Origin: Magnolia sinica
Lineage: Eukaryota > Streptophyta > Magnoliopsida > Magnoliales > Magnoliaceae
Direction: 5' to 3'
Length of the DNA: 64,000 nucleotides
Assembly: GCF_029962835.1 (NCBI RefSeq)
Contig: NC_080591.1
Location: forward strand, 39,997,501-40,061,500
Shown here: positions 23,026 to 33,111 of the stretch, piece by piece
Layout of the letters: each line of letters starts with the position of its first letter
Numbering within the stretch: position 1 is the stretch's first letter
Program-made: the position numbers and the translations under genes
Notes under the pieces: generated by a model
Told to the model about the DNA's origin: nothing
The model's database searches: none
The model's input: only the letters and a program-made list of their open reading frames with translations

Positions 23026-23370
23026 ACTCTACTCTCCCAATGATGTCCCAATTCCCATCTGCAAGCGATTGGTGTTCCAATGCACTAACAACATGGCTGA
23101 GTATGAAGCATGTATCGCTGATCTAAGAGAAGCCATAATCCTCAACGCGAAGAAGTTACGGGTCTTTGGAGACTCACAACTCATCATCAATCAGACGAAT
23201 GGCGACTAGAAGACCAAGGATGAAAAGCTAATCCTGTATCATGTCTATCTGGAGAATCTAACCAAGGAGTTTGAAGAGATCACATCCTCTTACATGCCCC
23301 GAGCCAAGAACCAATTTGCAGACGCTCTGGCTACCCTTGCCTCGATGCTGGAAATCCCAAAAGGAGTAGT
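23026..23370 (+). pseudogene. Second RNase H of the Tat element, C-terminal piece
   Basis: It continues the domain after the inserted LTR. NNMAEYEACIADLREAI (about 23088), LRVFGDSQLIINQ (about 23156) and AKNQFADALATLAS (about 23305) are the remaining catalytic blocks. A TGG to TAG change at about 23206 follows INQTNGD. Frame and register join exactly with the 19950-20021 piece when one ACTCT is dropped. Confidence 0.87.
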
Positions 23371-24960
23371 TGAATGGGAACTCACCGTCGAACTCTAGGA
23401 AGAACCTGTGTTCTGCCTACAGATCAACGAAGCCGAAACCTCTCCAAACGATCAGCTATGGTACACAGACATCAAAGAATATCTCGAGCATCAAAAGTAC
23501 CTAAAAGAAGCGATGTCAACCGATCGTCGCACTATCCAACGGCTAGTAGCCTAGTTCATGATCACCGGGGGCATCCTCTATAAGTAATCCTTCAATCAAG
23601 TCCTTCTCTGTTGCGTGGATGAAACAGAAACAGGTAAGATCATGTCAGAAATCCACGAAGGACTATGCGGCGCACACATGAACGGACACATTATGGCAAA
23701 GAAGATCCTACGGCTCGGTTACTTTCGCTAACAATGGAGACAGATTGCTGCAAACACGTCAAGAAATGTTTTAAGTGTCAGGAACATGCAAACCAGATCC
23801 ACGCGCCTGCTTCCAAACTCTACAACCTAACGATGCCATGGCCCTTCTCTATATGGGGACTTGACATCATCAGTAAAGTCAACCCCAAAGCTTCAAAGGG
23901 CATGAGTACATCCTGGTGGTGGTAGATTACTTCACCAAATGGATAGAGGCAGCATCCTACACCACTATTGCAGTATCTCAAGTAATCAAGTTTATGAAGA
24001 ACAATATTATCAGCCGGTACTAGGTTCCTCATGCCATTATTGCAGATAACGGAACTCCATTCGTCAATAAAAGGATGGGTGATTTCCTCGACAAATTCAA
24101 AATTCAACGTCATCGGTCAAGCCCCTACCATCCTCAAATGAATGGTAGGGTCAAAACTATAAACAAGACTATCATCCGCATACTGGAGAAAATGGTCAAA
24201 ATGTATCGAGATTGGTCGAAAATGCTCCCATATGCACTCTAGGCTTATTGGACGTCTGTACGGTCTGCTACAGGCGCAACTCCATACAAACTCGCATATG
24301 GAATGGAAGCCCATACGAACTTGCATACAAATTCAAAATTCAATGTCATTGGTCAAGCCCCTACCATCCTCAAACGAATGGTGGGGTCGAAGCTGCAAAC
24401 AAGACTATCATCCGCATACTAGAGAAAATGGTCAAAACGTATCGCGACTGGTCGGAAATGCTCCCATATGCACTCTGGGTTATCGGACGTCTGTATAGTC
24501 TGCTACAGGCACAACTCCATACGAACTCACATACGGAATGGAAGCGATGCTACCAGTCGAAATCTAAATCCCATCACTCTAAGTATTGCTGGAGAGCGAA
24601 GTCAAGGAGGGCGAGTGGCAATAAGCAAGATACGATCAACTGCATCTGGCAGACGAAAAGCGCATGCATACACTAAGTCACTCGCAATGCAACTAAAGAA
24701 GGATCGCACAGGCTTACAATAAGAGGGTCAAAAAAAGAAGTTTCAAAGTCGATGACATAGTCATGAAGCATATCCTACCGCCACACTTGTCAGATCCCAA
24801 AGGAAAGTTCAAACCCTCATGAGGCGTACCACTAATCATTTGGGAAGTACTTCCAAGAGGCGCTTTCGGCTCACCAGTTTGAGAGGAGAAGATCTTCCCG
24901 AGCCCATCAACGCCGACAACGTGAAGATCTATCACAGGTAACCATACCTAACCTTGTTAA
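23371..24960 (+). pseudogene. Integrase of the Tat element, with internal duplication
   Basis: The HHCC zinc finger is spread over 23655-23790 (EIHEGLCGAHMNGH, KKCFKCQEHANQIH). The core has DIISKVNPKAS (about 23863), ADNGTPFVNK (about 24045) and GRVEAANK-like sequence in two copies because of a 236-bp duplication. The C-terminal part is at about 24710-24960 (KRVKKRSFKVDD, NLRGEDLPEPIN in other frames). Stops and frameshifts are frequent. Confidence 0.85.
24091..24562 (+). repeat. 236-bp tandem duplication within integrase
   Basis: The segment starting ACAAATTCAAAATTC at 24091 is repeated from 24327 with a period of 236 bp. Both units include the third catalytic region (PYHPQTNGGVEAANK in the second) and end GGAATGGAAG. 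The units differ at roughly one base in twelve, so the duplication is old or came from template switching between different elements. Confidence 0.85.
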
Positions 24961-26006
24961 TGATTACAATCGCAAAGTTGTACACATCACTTCCCCCAAC
25001 CCAAACTAAAAAAGGAAGAGAAAAGCACCCTTTGTCCATCAAAAACAAACCCACCACTTCTCCTACTAACAAATATTCATCACTTCTCCCAGAAAAATAT
25101 ATATATATCTGTCATTTCTCCCATAAAAAAAAAAAGAAACAAAGAAAAATAAGAGAAAGAAGGAAAAGATAGGAAATCTTAAAAAGAAGACAAAAACGGG
25201 AGAAGAAAATAAGGTCCCCCCATCCTCAAATTATCTAACCGACATAAAAAAACTTACTACTGTGATCAAAGACAAGGACAGGAGGGTAACCATTCGGCCA
25301 GCTATGAAGGAAACCTCTCTGTCTCTTTCGGCATTTCAAAAACAACAAAATTTTTTTTTAAAAAACAACAAAATAAATTTTTTTTCAAAAAAAATGAGAG
25401 AAACATGCCTAAGCAGAAAGGGCGAGTTGAAAACCCAAAAGGGCGGCTTGAGTAAAAACAACGGGCATGTAACGGACTTGATGAAAACCTGAAATGGTGC
25501 TAAGGCTAAAAATAGCACAGCTGCCAAGGGGCAGGCAAGATAAAAAACCCGAGACGTAGTGAAAATCCAAAAGGAGGCTACAAGCAAAAATGACAGAAAA
25601 AATTAGTCGTAATGAAAACCCGAAAGGGCGCTACGGGCAAAAATGGCTAACAAATAAAAACAAATATATATATAAGTGCAGGTACAGAAGAAGCCGAAAC
25701 TGCCAGCGCAACAAAGAGATGCAAAGAAAAGACTAATTTCGGATTAGTATTCTATCAAACTCTGCTCAAATCCAAAGGACACGGTCCTGGACACTTTCAG
25801 GGAATTAAGATCTCTAGTACACAACCCAGACTACTGCACGCAATATAGGCTGAGCCCAATATTCTGATCCCAATCATCCAAAGCACAAATCCAAACATGA
25901 GCTAGCATTCAAAAGTTTTGGCACACACAAAAATATTCTTTCTTGTTAAAAGTCTTTTACATCACTTGTCTTTTTTTCACTTCCAAGGTATAGCCCATTA
26001 TAAAAT

Positions 26007-26007
<1 letters not shown>
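24961..26007 (+). other. Non-coding tail of the Tat element with GAAAACCC repeats
   Basis: A-rich sequence with no gene. Between about 25428 and 25650 a degenerate unit of roughly 55-60 bp is repeated about four times (GAAAACCCRAAAGGGCG, then GGCAAAAATGGC). Such repeats are common after pol in Tat elements. Poly-A/T runs lie at 25350-25395. Confidence 0.6.

Positions 26008-26066
<59 letters not shown>
26008..26066. repeat. (AT)n microsatellite
   Basis: An uninterrupted AT dinucleotide run of nearly 60 bases in the non-coding tail of the Tat element. The Ile-Tyr ORF across it is not a gene. Confidence 0.95.
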
Positions 26067-26068
<2 letters not shown>

Positions 26069-26118
26069 ATCCAAACAAGACAAGCAGTTGGTCAAAATCA
26101 GGGATTCCAGGTAAGCTC

Positions 26119-27840
26119 CTATCCCTCATACATCAACAATCTCTGCCTGAGTCTCTCTACTTCCATGCACAGGTGGAAGACCTCATCCCTCTCCAGGCGA
26201 TACGCAGCAAGCATGCCCTCATCATACCGCCTCCCCACTGCCAGCCAGCGGGCCATATCCTCAAAGGAATGACGAAGAATGGCAATCTTAGATATAAGAT
26301 GGCCATGCGTCGTGAGCGGAAATGATGGATCAATGAACGGCCATTCCTCAAAAGCCTCCAATGAATCATCGACACATGAGGAGGAAGAAACAGTATCGCC
26401 AACCATGTCTCAATCATCGGCCTCGTCTGCCAAGTGCCAACCGGGGACCTGACGATAAAGCGACTACTCTACCACCCATCACTGTTATGATACTGTCACC
26501 AAGGGTGGAGCCCAAGACTCAAATTCTAGAGCCGCCACATCCAAAGAGCCCTGCCAGGAAATCTAAACTGTCGATACAGAGCGATCAAGCCAAAAGGAAG
26601 AGGAGCATGTCCAAATCCAGAAAAGGCAAAGTCGGAAACGTCCTGCCAAAAGCCAAACTGCCGGAGAAAACGAGTAGAATAAGAGCATTACCCTCGAAGG
26701 CCTAGCAACAACAAAGGAGTGCGAGCTGCGTTATAAATCAAAGGAGTACGGCAGAGCCATGGAGCCTCCCAACTAATCTCCCATCCTCGGAGCTGAGAGA
26801 GCATACGACGATAAAGTGACTCAGTGGCCTCCGCACCAAGGGGAAGGCCATCAAGCAATAGAGACAGCAAGTCATCACAACGGGAGTCAGGCCACAAAAG
26901 TAGATGGGTCATATAAAGGTGCTCCCACAGCCATACCTGGAGAAAGGCACAAGTCGAGTTCAAGTTGCAAGCAGATAACAAAGCAGAAGAAAGGACAGAG
27001 GATAAAAGAAAAAATAAAAAAACTAAATGAATGAGCAGAAACCCCGAAGGATACGAGTATGACCGAAAGAGCACTCGGTTAGGCCCAAAAAGAGCTCCAC
27101 CAGCACCACAAAAACGATACCCCTACAGACCAGAACACAGCGGAACACATCCAATAAGACTGTCAACGATGACTGTCGTCAGCCTAAGAAGAGCAACTCA
27201 GCCAGGACACAGAATATCAGTGCGTTCAAGCACTGAAGCTAGCGATCAGATTCAGGGCCTCCTCGAGTAGTAGAACAACGATCATACAGAAGCTCGAGTG
27301 AAAGCTCATTGGCTCTACCCTCTGTAGTGGGAAAAGTAGCTGAAAATCTAAACCAAGGGATCAAATCAGCTAAACAAACCGGCTTAGATGAAGGAACATA
27401 AGGCTCCCGAATGAGAGGAAGACCAGACAGGCGTGCAAACTCCTCTAAAGAGGGGCCCAACTCCAAATCATTGAAGGAAAACAAGTTCAACACTAGAGCC
27501 CAATCATATAATGCTGCGCTCAACAGTCACCAGTCTAGGCGAACTCTGTGGAAATGAAGAACCTCCTAGAAGCCCAGGGAGCCCAGCTCAAAGATCTCGG
27601 ACTCAGTCAAGCTCTCAATCCAGATATACAACCGCTCAAAACAAGTGCTGCATGGCTGCAATCGGCAAGTCTGGACAAGCACACCCTCTACAATCTGAAA
27701 CCCAGGATCCATAAGCGAAACGTGAAAAATGGGCATGCCCTCATCCAGCAGATCTATCTTATGGTGCCGAAAAAGCCTGACCCGCCCTTCGTATCTCGAA
27801 GAGTACTCAGGAAAACTGCAACAAGTGGGCTCTAGCCTCC
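26119..27840 (-). pseudogene. Antisense extra ORF of the Tat element, broken
   Basis: Reading the minus strand from about 27840, one frame encodes VRLFRHHKIDLLDEGMP, then a segment with two stops, then ALYDWALVLNLFSF and LEEFARLSGLPL (27523-27239). Another frame encodes FLQVWLWEHLYMTHLLLWPD and an LYRRMLSQLRGW block (about 26990-26760). The end (26406-26119) is a Leu/Arg-rich helix. This order resembles plant mobile-domain or DUF7745-type proteins, and antisense extra ORFs between pol and the 3' LTR are known in Tat elements. No catalytic role is known. The assignment is by pattern only. Confidence 0.55.
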
Positions 27841-28159
27841 AATGACCGCCACATTAGGAGCAGTCCGGAAAGTACGTGCCCCAGGAGCTGCAACACCTAA
27901 AGTACCCTAGTAGCTGACTAGACCAGTACCCTGACCCCTGACAATAGCAGCCTGTCCCATCACCGCCTCGAAGTCCGCACTAAATATCTGACCCAATCCA
28001 TCAATAAAGGGTCCATCACCCGTCAAATCCAAACTGCTCATCAAACCCGATCCATCAAAGTGGGGCCCACCACCCATCCTGATCCCATCCATCACCATCG
28101 TGTTGCTATCCATACTATCCAATGGCACATCCATGCCCATACCACCATAAGATAACCCA
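27841..28159. other. Unassigned part of the Tat tail
   Basis: No recognised domain on either strand. The minus-strand 88-codon ORF (28173-27907) is a Gly/Met/Asp-rich low-complexity stretch. It could be the decayed N-terminal leader of the antisense ORF, but this cannot be shown. Confidence 0.4.
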
Positions 28160-28530
28160 TCCATGAGGCCCACAAATTCAAAGCCCTAGAGGCCCACATT
28201 TCAAAGCTCCAGCGGCCCATAGTCCCAAGCCCCAAAGGCCCACAAATTCAAAACCCCAGAGACCCACATCTCTAAGCCTTAGAGGCCCACATTTCAAAGC
28301 CCCAAAGGCCTATAATTAAAAGCCCACAAGGCCTACATTTCAAAGCCTCAGATGCCCACAAGTCAAAAGCCCATAAGGCCCATAAGTCCAAAAGCCCATT
28401 TCAAAGCCTACAAGGCTATTGTCCAAAAGCCCATTTCAAAGCCCACAAGGCCTATTGTCCAAAAGACCATTCAAAGGCTCATCTTGAAGCCCATCTCAAG
28501 AATCCCAAAGTCTAGGCCCATTGTCCAGAA
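28160..28530. repeat. Degenerate GGCCCACA/TTCAAAGCC short repeats
   Basis: About 15 irregular copies of a 20-30 bp unit built from AAAGCCC, ARAGGCCCACA and TTTCAAAGCC. The repeats lie in the non-coding tail of the Tat element. Unit length varies, so slippage is the likely origin. Confidence 0.75.
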
Positions 28531-28544
28531 ATCATGAATAATGC

Positions 28545-28830
28545 CCCATTAATTCGTTAGTGGAGGCCATCTGGCTATTCGATCCAGACTATATAATAAA
28601 AACTAGACGACGACGCCCTCCCGTGAGAACTAATGGATATTCCAAAACCCTAAAAATATTTCAAATAAAAACTGTTATCCCCACCAACCCATTAGTGGAG
28701 GCGACACGACTGTGTACTTAACTTGTGCAAATAAAAACCAAACGACGACGCCCACCCAGGAGATCGAACGAATATTTTCCAAAATTTAAAAAATTATTTT
28801 TAAATAAAATCCCCAAGGAGTCTAGCTCTG
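28545..28830 (+). repeat. Tandem duplication of about 140-150 bp
   Basis: The block CATTAGTGGAGGCGACACG...CAAACGACGACGCCCACCC (about 28690-28760) repeats the block at 28550-28620 (TTAGTGGAGGCCATCTGG...TAGACGACGACGCCC). Each is followed by a similar AATATT/AAAAT-rich tail. Confidence 0.7.
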
Positions 28831-29618
28831 AAGAGGATAGTTTTCAAATAAACAATTTTTAAAAAAATCGCACGCAGCGCGCAGTACACTGAGGAATCTT
28901 CCATATTCTCCAGTTGCGGTCAGTGCAAACAACTAAATAAGATTTGACCTCTTCCGGTTTCTCTGGAGGATGATCAAATCTGTACATGATACATGTACGA
29001 TTGGCCCAATCTCTATATCTGGACAGTCATACGAATGCTAGTAGAAATGAGTAGATCTATCTCTGAAAAGAATAATCAAACTTGAAGTGACAATAATTCA
29101 TTGTAACCAAAGTATCAGAATTAGCAGACTGCATGACAAAATATTACCTGCACATACCTAGTCCAGTATGTTCAAAAAATTTGATCGAATCAAAGTCGGG
29201 GTAGTGAGTTCCCCGTAAGGCCGCACGAATGCGCAGGGCACGTAACCACTTTGACGATCAAACGAAACGAATACTCCTAGGGTGATTACATAGCAAAGGA
29301 AATGACAGATCAATCAGTACGGGAATCCTCGTAAAGACACAATGAACGCACAAAGGCCCTACTTTCAGACTTATCCTCCAATGCTATTAACAATCTGACG
29401 TGAAAGGATTATGATTGGTGACCGATAATGTCGCACTAATGCGCAGGGATAATCACAACATATTCCTTAACCCTCATGATATGTGTAAGTCATCTCTTTT
29501 TCAAACAGTTAACTGACAATGATACAATGGCAAGCAATAGATTCGAATCACTACCCTTTCTAACCAGAAGGGTGGGGAATCCACTCGCTTTGATCTTCGC
29601 TTGCTCGCAACCTCGGCC
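28831..29618. other. Unassigned 3' part of the Tat tail
   Basis: No gene was seen. Two places share CGCACKAATGCGCAGGG (about 29222-29238 and 29432-29448), a short imperfect repeat with palindromic potential. Otherwise the sequence is unremarkable up to the PPT. Confidence 0.5.
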
Positions 29619-29631
29619 AAAGAGGGGCATC
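29619..29631 (+). other. Polypurine tract of the Tat element
   Basis: AAAGAGGGGCATC lies directly before the LTR start TATAGACACCCC. The GGGGGCATC-plus-TGTAGACACC arrangement is usual for this lineage; here the LTR start shows TG changed to TA. Confidence 0.75.
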
Positions 29632-30984
29632 TATAGACACCCCACCCAGGCTAACATCTTGAAAAGGCAAGGACAATCTGCACCATGATCAATAACCCAA
29701 ACCCCAAACCCTAATCAAAACCCTAATCCAAACCCTAACCCGAACCCAAAACCCCATAACCTAAATTAAAACCCATTAGAGCTAGATCAACATGAAATAC
29801 ACCCAGTTGAGCCAAAAAATCTGAAAAGAAGACCATCGGACAAACCAATACACCAAACAAAGCCCACACACTCGAGCTCAGCCTGGGCGGTAATCTAACT
29901 GCCGCTGACAGTACTCCGACTACTGCCGCTCGCAGGGCGCATGTGTCATCCAAGCAACAGCTGCCACAGCGTCCGAAAGTCAACTTTTTTTCAAAATTAT
30001 CCCTCCAACCGACCCTATTTACCCTTTTACTAACCCTAAAAGTCAATGGGAGCACGCCACGTGGCGTTTCTCTCTCCTTAACCAGTCACAAACTGCCACA
30101 TCAGCTTTTACCCCTCATAAACCCTACAATTATCATAAAACCATTGGAGAAGGCTATAAATAGCCCTCTCCTCTTCTCATTTTTCACACAACAACTTCCA
30201 CTTTCCAAGTGAGAGAGAGAGGGGGAGAGAAGAAGAAAGTGAGAGTGAGGGTGAGAGAGAGCTTCTAAGCCTCCAAGATCAGATTTTTCTAGCCATCTCT
30301 TAACTTCCTCCTAACCTTCTCAATCCCAAGTCTAACTCGGATTGATAATGGTGCAACCCATGTCTTAGCTCGCTCAAGTTCAAGCTTTCTTCATTTTATA
30401 TACAAGCAATTATAATGACATCTATTCCCTTCTCAATCTCCCTGTTTCTCTAGATCTCTAGTGAACGTATGCTCTGGACTTGTCGTACATCGAATCCTGT
30501 TACATCAGAAATTTCTAATGATCTAGTCCACTTTTCTTTATCTTTTTGCATAAGCATCATCACATCCGCCTTCTAGACATGTTGTTGGGTGGATGCTCTG
30601 TGGCTTGCAAAATCTTGGATCCTGCCACATCAGAAACCCACATGTGCCTAGTCTTACCTCGACTACATCATTTATCCCTTGAGATTTCCATACCACACTA
30701 AGTAGAGACTGTACATTTGTACGGGCAAAGAGGGTGCCTAACACCTTCCCTCTTTGTAACCAAGGTCCCTTACCCAGATTCCCAGATCGTAGACCAGGAG
30801 TCAATCTAAGGTAGGAGAGTCTTCGAATTTCTCCAACCTTACATATTTTGCGGGTTCTTGCTGACTGCGGGATTCTGAGAATAATTGGCTAGTGGCAACT
30901 CCAACATTCACAAATCAGCCTACTCCCACGTTTCACCCCCAAAAACATTTAAATCAGCATGGGCGCCAATTTTCAGCGTTCACA
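29632..30984 (+). repeat. 3' LTR of the Tat element
   Basis: A 1353-bp LTR from TATAGACACCCC to TTCACA. From 30008 it aligns with 1-291 and then 12929-13626, which proves that the copia element lies inside the 5' copy. A TATA box is at 30155-30163. The next five bases to the right are AAGGG, the likely target copy; its partner is outside the window. Confidence 0.92.
29697..29766 (+). repeat. Telomere-like CCCTAA motifs inside the LTR
   Basis: Several AACCCTAATC, AACCCTAACCC and AACCCCA units in about 70 bp resemble the plant telomere repeat CCCTAAA but are irregular. They are within the LTR U3, so they are an LTR feature and not a chromosome end. Confidence 0.7.
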
Positions 30985-31329
30985 AAGGGATTTTGCGAGA
31001 GAGATTTTGCGTATCTTTCACTATTAGAGATGCTCCATTTATATAAGAGGGAAGATCACACCGTAAGGAGTCTTTCTTATTTAGGACTACTGATATGCAA
31101 GAGATCTTCTTGAGATTATGATCGTTCAAGATCCCTAAGATATGATTTTATCCTTCTAAGATCTTGGTAGAGATCTTCGGGCCGTTGGAGAAATTCCCAG
31201 ACTGTTAGTTCGGGGAAAGGTTGGGAGTTGAAGGTGCCAGATATAATGAAAGCAGGTAATACTAAGCCTCTTAGTAGATCAACATTCGCCTTAGTTGAAC
31301 CCCGACAATCATTTAAATCTGTTGTAGAC
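30985..31329. other. Unassigned flank of the Tat element
   Basis: No coding potential was recognised. TTTATATAAGAGGG at about 31037-31050 is TATA-like and could belong to an old LTR fragment, but no LTR ends could be defined. Confidence 0.4.
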
Positions 31330-31990
31330 AATGCTGACCTATAGCCGAGCTATATTCGACATGGTCAGGTCGACCTGTAGCCGAACCAACCTATAGTTAG
31401 GTTGATCTGTAGTTGAACATTGGCCAAGTTATGGTTGTCCAATGACCAAGCTATAACTGAGCTATGGCCAAGCAGTAATCGATTTAGGGTTGACCTGTGA
31501 TCGATCTATAGCTGACCTATGGTCGATCTATAGCCAACCTATGGTTGATCTATAGTCAAATGGGCTCGTAGCCATGTTCTTTGAGTGTCCTTGTAGTTGC
31601 ATCGACCTCCTTGGAGGTCGGCCTGTTTGTGTACGTAAACGCCTTATCAAGCTTAGGTCTCACTGGGCCCTTTAACCGGGTTACAGTTGGCCTGGGATTG
31701 ACCTCTGGCCAACCTATGGGTTAGGTCGATTTCTGGTCGACCTCTGGCCGACCTCTGGCTGTACCCTGGCCGTCCTCTGACTGACCTCTGTCCGACCTTT
31801 GGGCAGACTCGTTGTCTCATTCTTTGAGTGTCCTTGCATTTACATCACCCTTCTTGAAGGTCAGCCTGCTTTTGGATGTAGAAGTCTTATCAAGCTTGGG
31901 TTTCACTGGACCCATGCTAGTTCAGTAGAGTTGGTCCATTCCATAAGCCGACTTATCGACTTGTCCATTTTTGCCCCAACATCCACCATT
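31330..31990. repeat. Degenerate tandem repeat and 243-bp duplication
   Basis: From 31330 to 31560 and again from 31680 to 31800, units of about 20-24 bp such as CTATAGCCGACCTATGGTCGAT are repeated with many changes. A longer block beginning TTCTTTGAGTGTCCTTG and including CTTATCAAGCTTRGGT is present twice, about 243 bp apart (about 31577 and 31820). Minisatellite-like. Origin is unknown. Confidence 0.7.
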
Positions 31991-32590
31991 GACACATAGA
32001 CTTCACGGCAACTAAACAACTAATTAGACTAAGGGACCCATCAAATGAGTGTTAGAGAACTCAACTTCTTTATGCACGTGCTACAAGTTTAACCAAAATA
32101 CACATCATCAGCATAATCGAAGCCTTGTCCCAGCTATTCTGGTTAGCCTTATTAAACCTGTTTTGGCACCCTCGAAATAGGAATCATTGTCATGTTAGTT
32201 TGTCAAAAGTTTCATGGCCAACTGCATAACTAACATCACCCACTTTCTATCTAGGCCAAGCATCACCAAGTGCAATGCTACCAAGCAGATTTCTTTATTT
32301 AGGACATACACTAGACTCAAATGTAGGGCATGAAAGCATAAAGAGACTATACATGGCTTGAATGCTGGCGCATACCAAAACAAGACAGAAAGAACAGCAG
32401 TTAATAGACCTTATCAGTACATATGAAAAGATATATCTAGTAATTCTGCTAGCATCATTTCGTAGTGTTGCTGTTGCAAGAAAAAAATCATGATAAATGT
32501 TGCAGCATGTCTTTTAGGGTGAGTTTGGGTATACTGCTAGATTGAACTGCAAAGTGGAAAATGAAAATAACTAAATTATAATTTCTTTAT
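31991..32590. other. Unassigned flank left of the minus-strand copia element
   Basis: Nothing was recognised except AGGGTGAGTTTGGGTATAC at about 32517, which looks like one end of a MITE terminal repeat without a partner. Short ORFs here have no similarity that I recognise. Confidence 0.4.
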
Positions 32591-33097
32591 TGGTAAAATG
32601 TGGGACTTGATCTATATTCAGAATAGGCCCACGGATCTAGCTGTGCATAGGACATGGTGATCAAGAGGTCAGATAGCTTACCTAGCTGAGATGCCGCCAT
32701 GGAAGTCGGATAAGAATACCAGAATACCAGAATTCCTGTAGAGCTTAGGGTCTTCCTCTTCTTCACACCCTTTCTGCAATTCACAAGATGGGACTCGAAT
32801 TTCTACCATGGTGTAGGATCGGGGACCCAGCTCTCCTTTATAGAGACTGTGGAGGGGGAGTTTGAAACCCATCAAAACTCCCTCTCCCACGCTCCACAAT
32901 GTTGTGTCCTAGTACGACTCAAACTGCTATCTGCATAAACAGCCATAGCATTCCATCCCTAATACGCACTGCTGTGCAATTAGAATTGCGCAACGAATCA
33001 CATGAAGTGGGGCCCACTGGTCTACTTAATCATCCAGTCCAACTGAATGACAATCCAGACCGTTGATTAGTAAGGCCCACTAAATAGAGTTCTTACA
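32591..33097 (-). repeat. 3' LTR of the minus-strand copia element
   Basis: On the minus strand it starts TGTAAGAACTC and ends TTTTACCA. It contains the GGCCCACTTCATGTGATTC region and a GAATACCAGAATACCAG doublet that is shared with the other LTR. Confidence 0.9.
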
Positions 33098-33111
33098 TTT
33101 TCCCACTTGGG
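33098..33111 (-). other. Polypurine tract of the minus-strand copia element
   Basis: The minus strand reads CCCAAGTGGGAAAA directly before the TGTAAG LTR start, a typical copia PPT. Confidence 0.8.

Larger units (their letters stand above)
1..30984 (+). mobile_element. Ty3/gypsy Tat-lineage LTR retrotransposon hosting a nest; left end outside window
   Basis: The 5' LTR is visible as two pieces (1-291 and 12929-13626) and the 3' LTR as one piece (29632-30984). Between them lie, in order, a PBS-like site, gag, protease, RT, RNase H, a second RNase H, integrase, a 4.7 kb tail and a polypurine tract. The second RNase H between the first one and integrase is the hallmark of the Tat branch of plant gypsy elements. 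About 376 bp of the 5' LTR lie left of the window, judged by alignment to the 3' LTR, so the left target duplication cannot be checked. Every coding domain carries stops or frameshifts, so the element is dead. With the two insertions removed, the internal region is about 13 kb. Confidence 0.9.

Noticed and set aside
26008-26066. Protein with long Ile-Tyr run
   Set aside because: The ORF is only the translation of an (AT)n microsatellite in non-coding DNA.
29697-29766. Chromosome end or interstitial telomere
   Set aside because: The units are irregular and lie inside an LTR whose other half is at the left edge of the window.
29735-30055. Minus-strand 106-codon ORF in the Tat 3' LTR
   Set aside because: It lies wholly within the LTR, antisense to its promoter, with no domain. 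Open by chance.
30538-30804. 88-codon minus-strand ORF, also seen at 13201-13386
   Set aside because: It is present in both LTR copies of the Tat element only because the LTRs are homologous; it is non-coding.
32587-32899. Small gene on the minus strand, repeated at 39379-39709
   Set aside because: Both ORFs are the same stretch of the two 507-bp LTRs; the duplication reflects the element and not a gene family.
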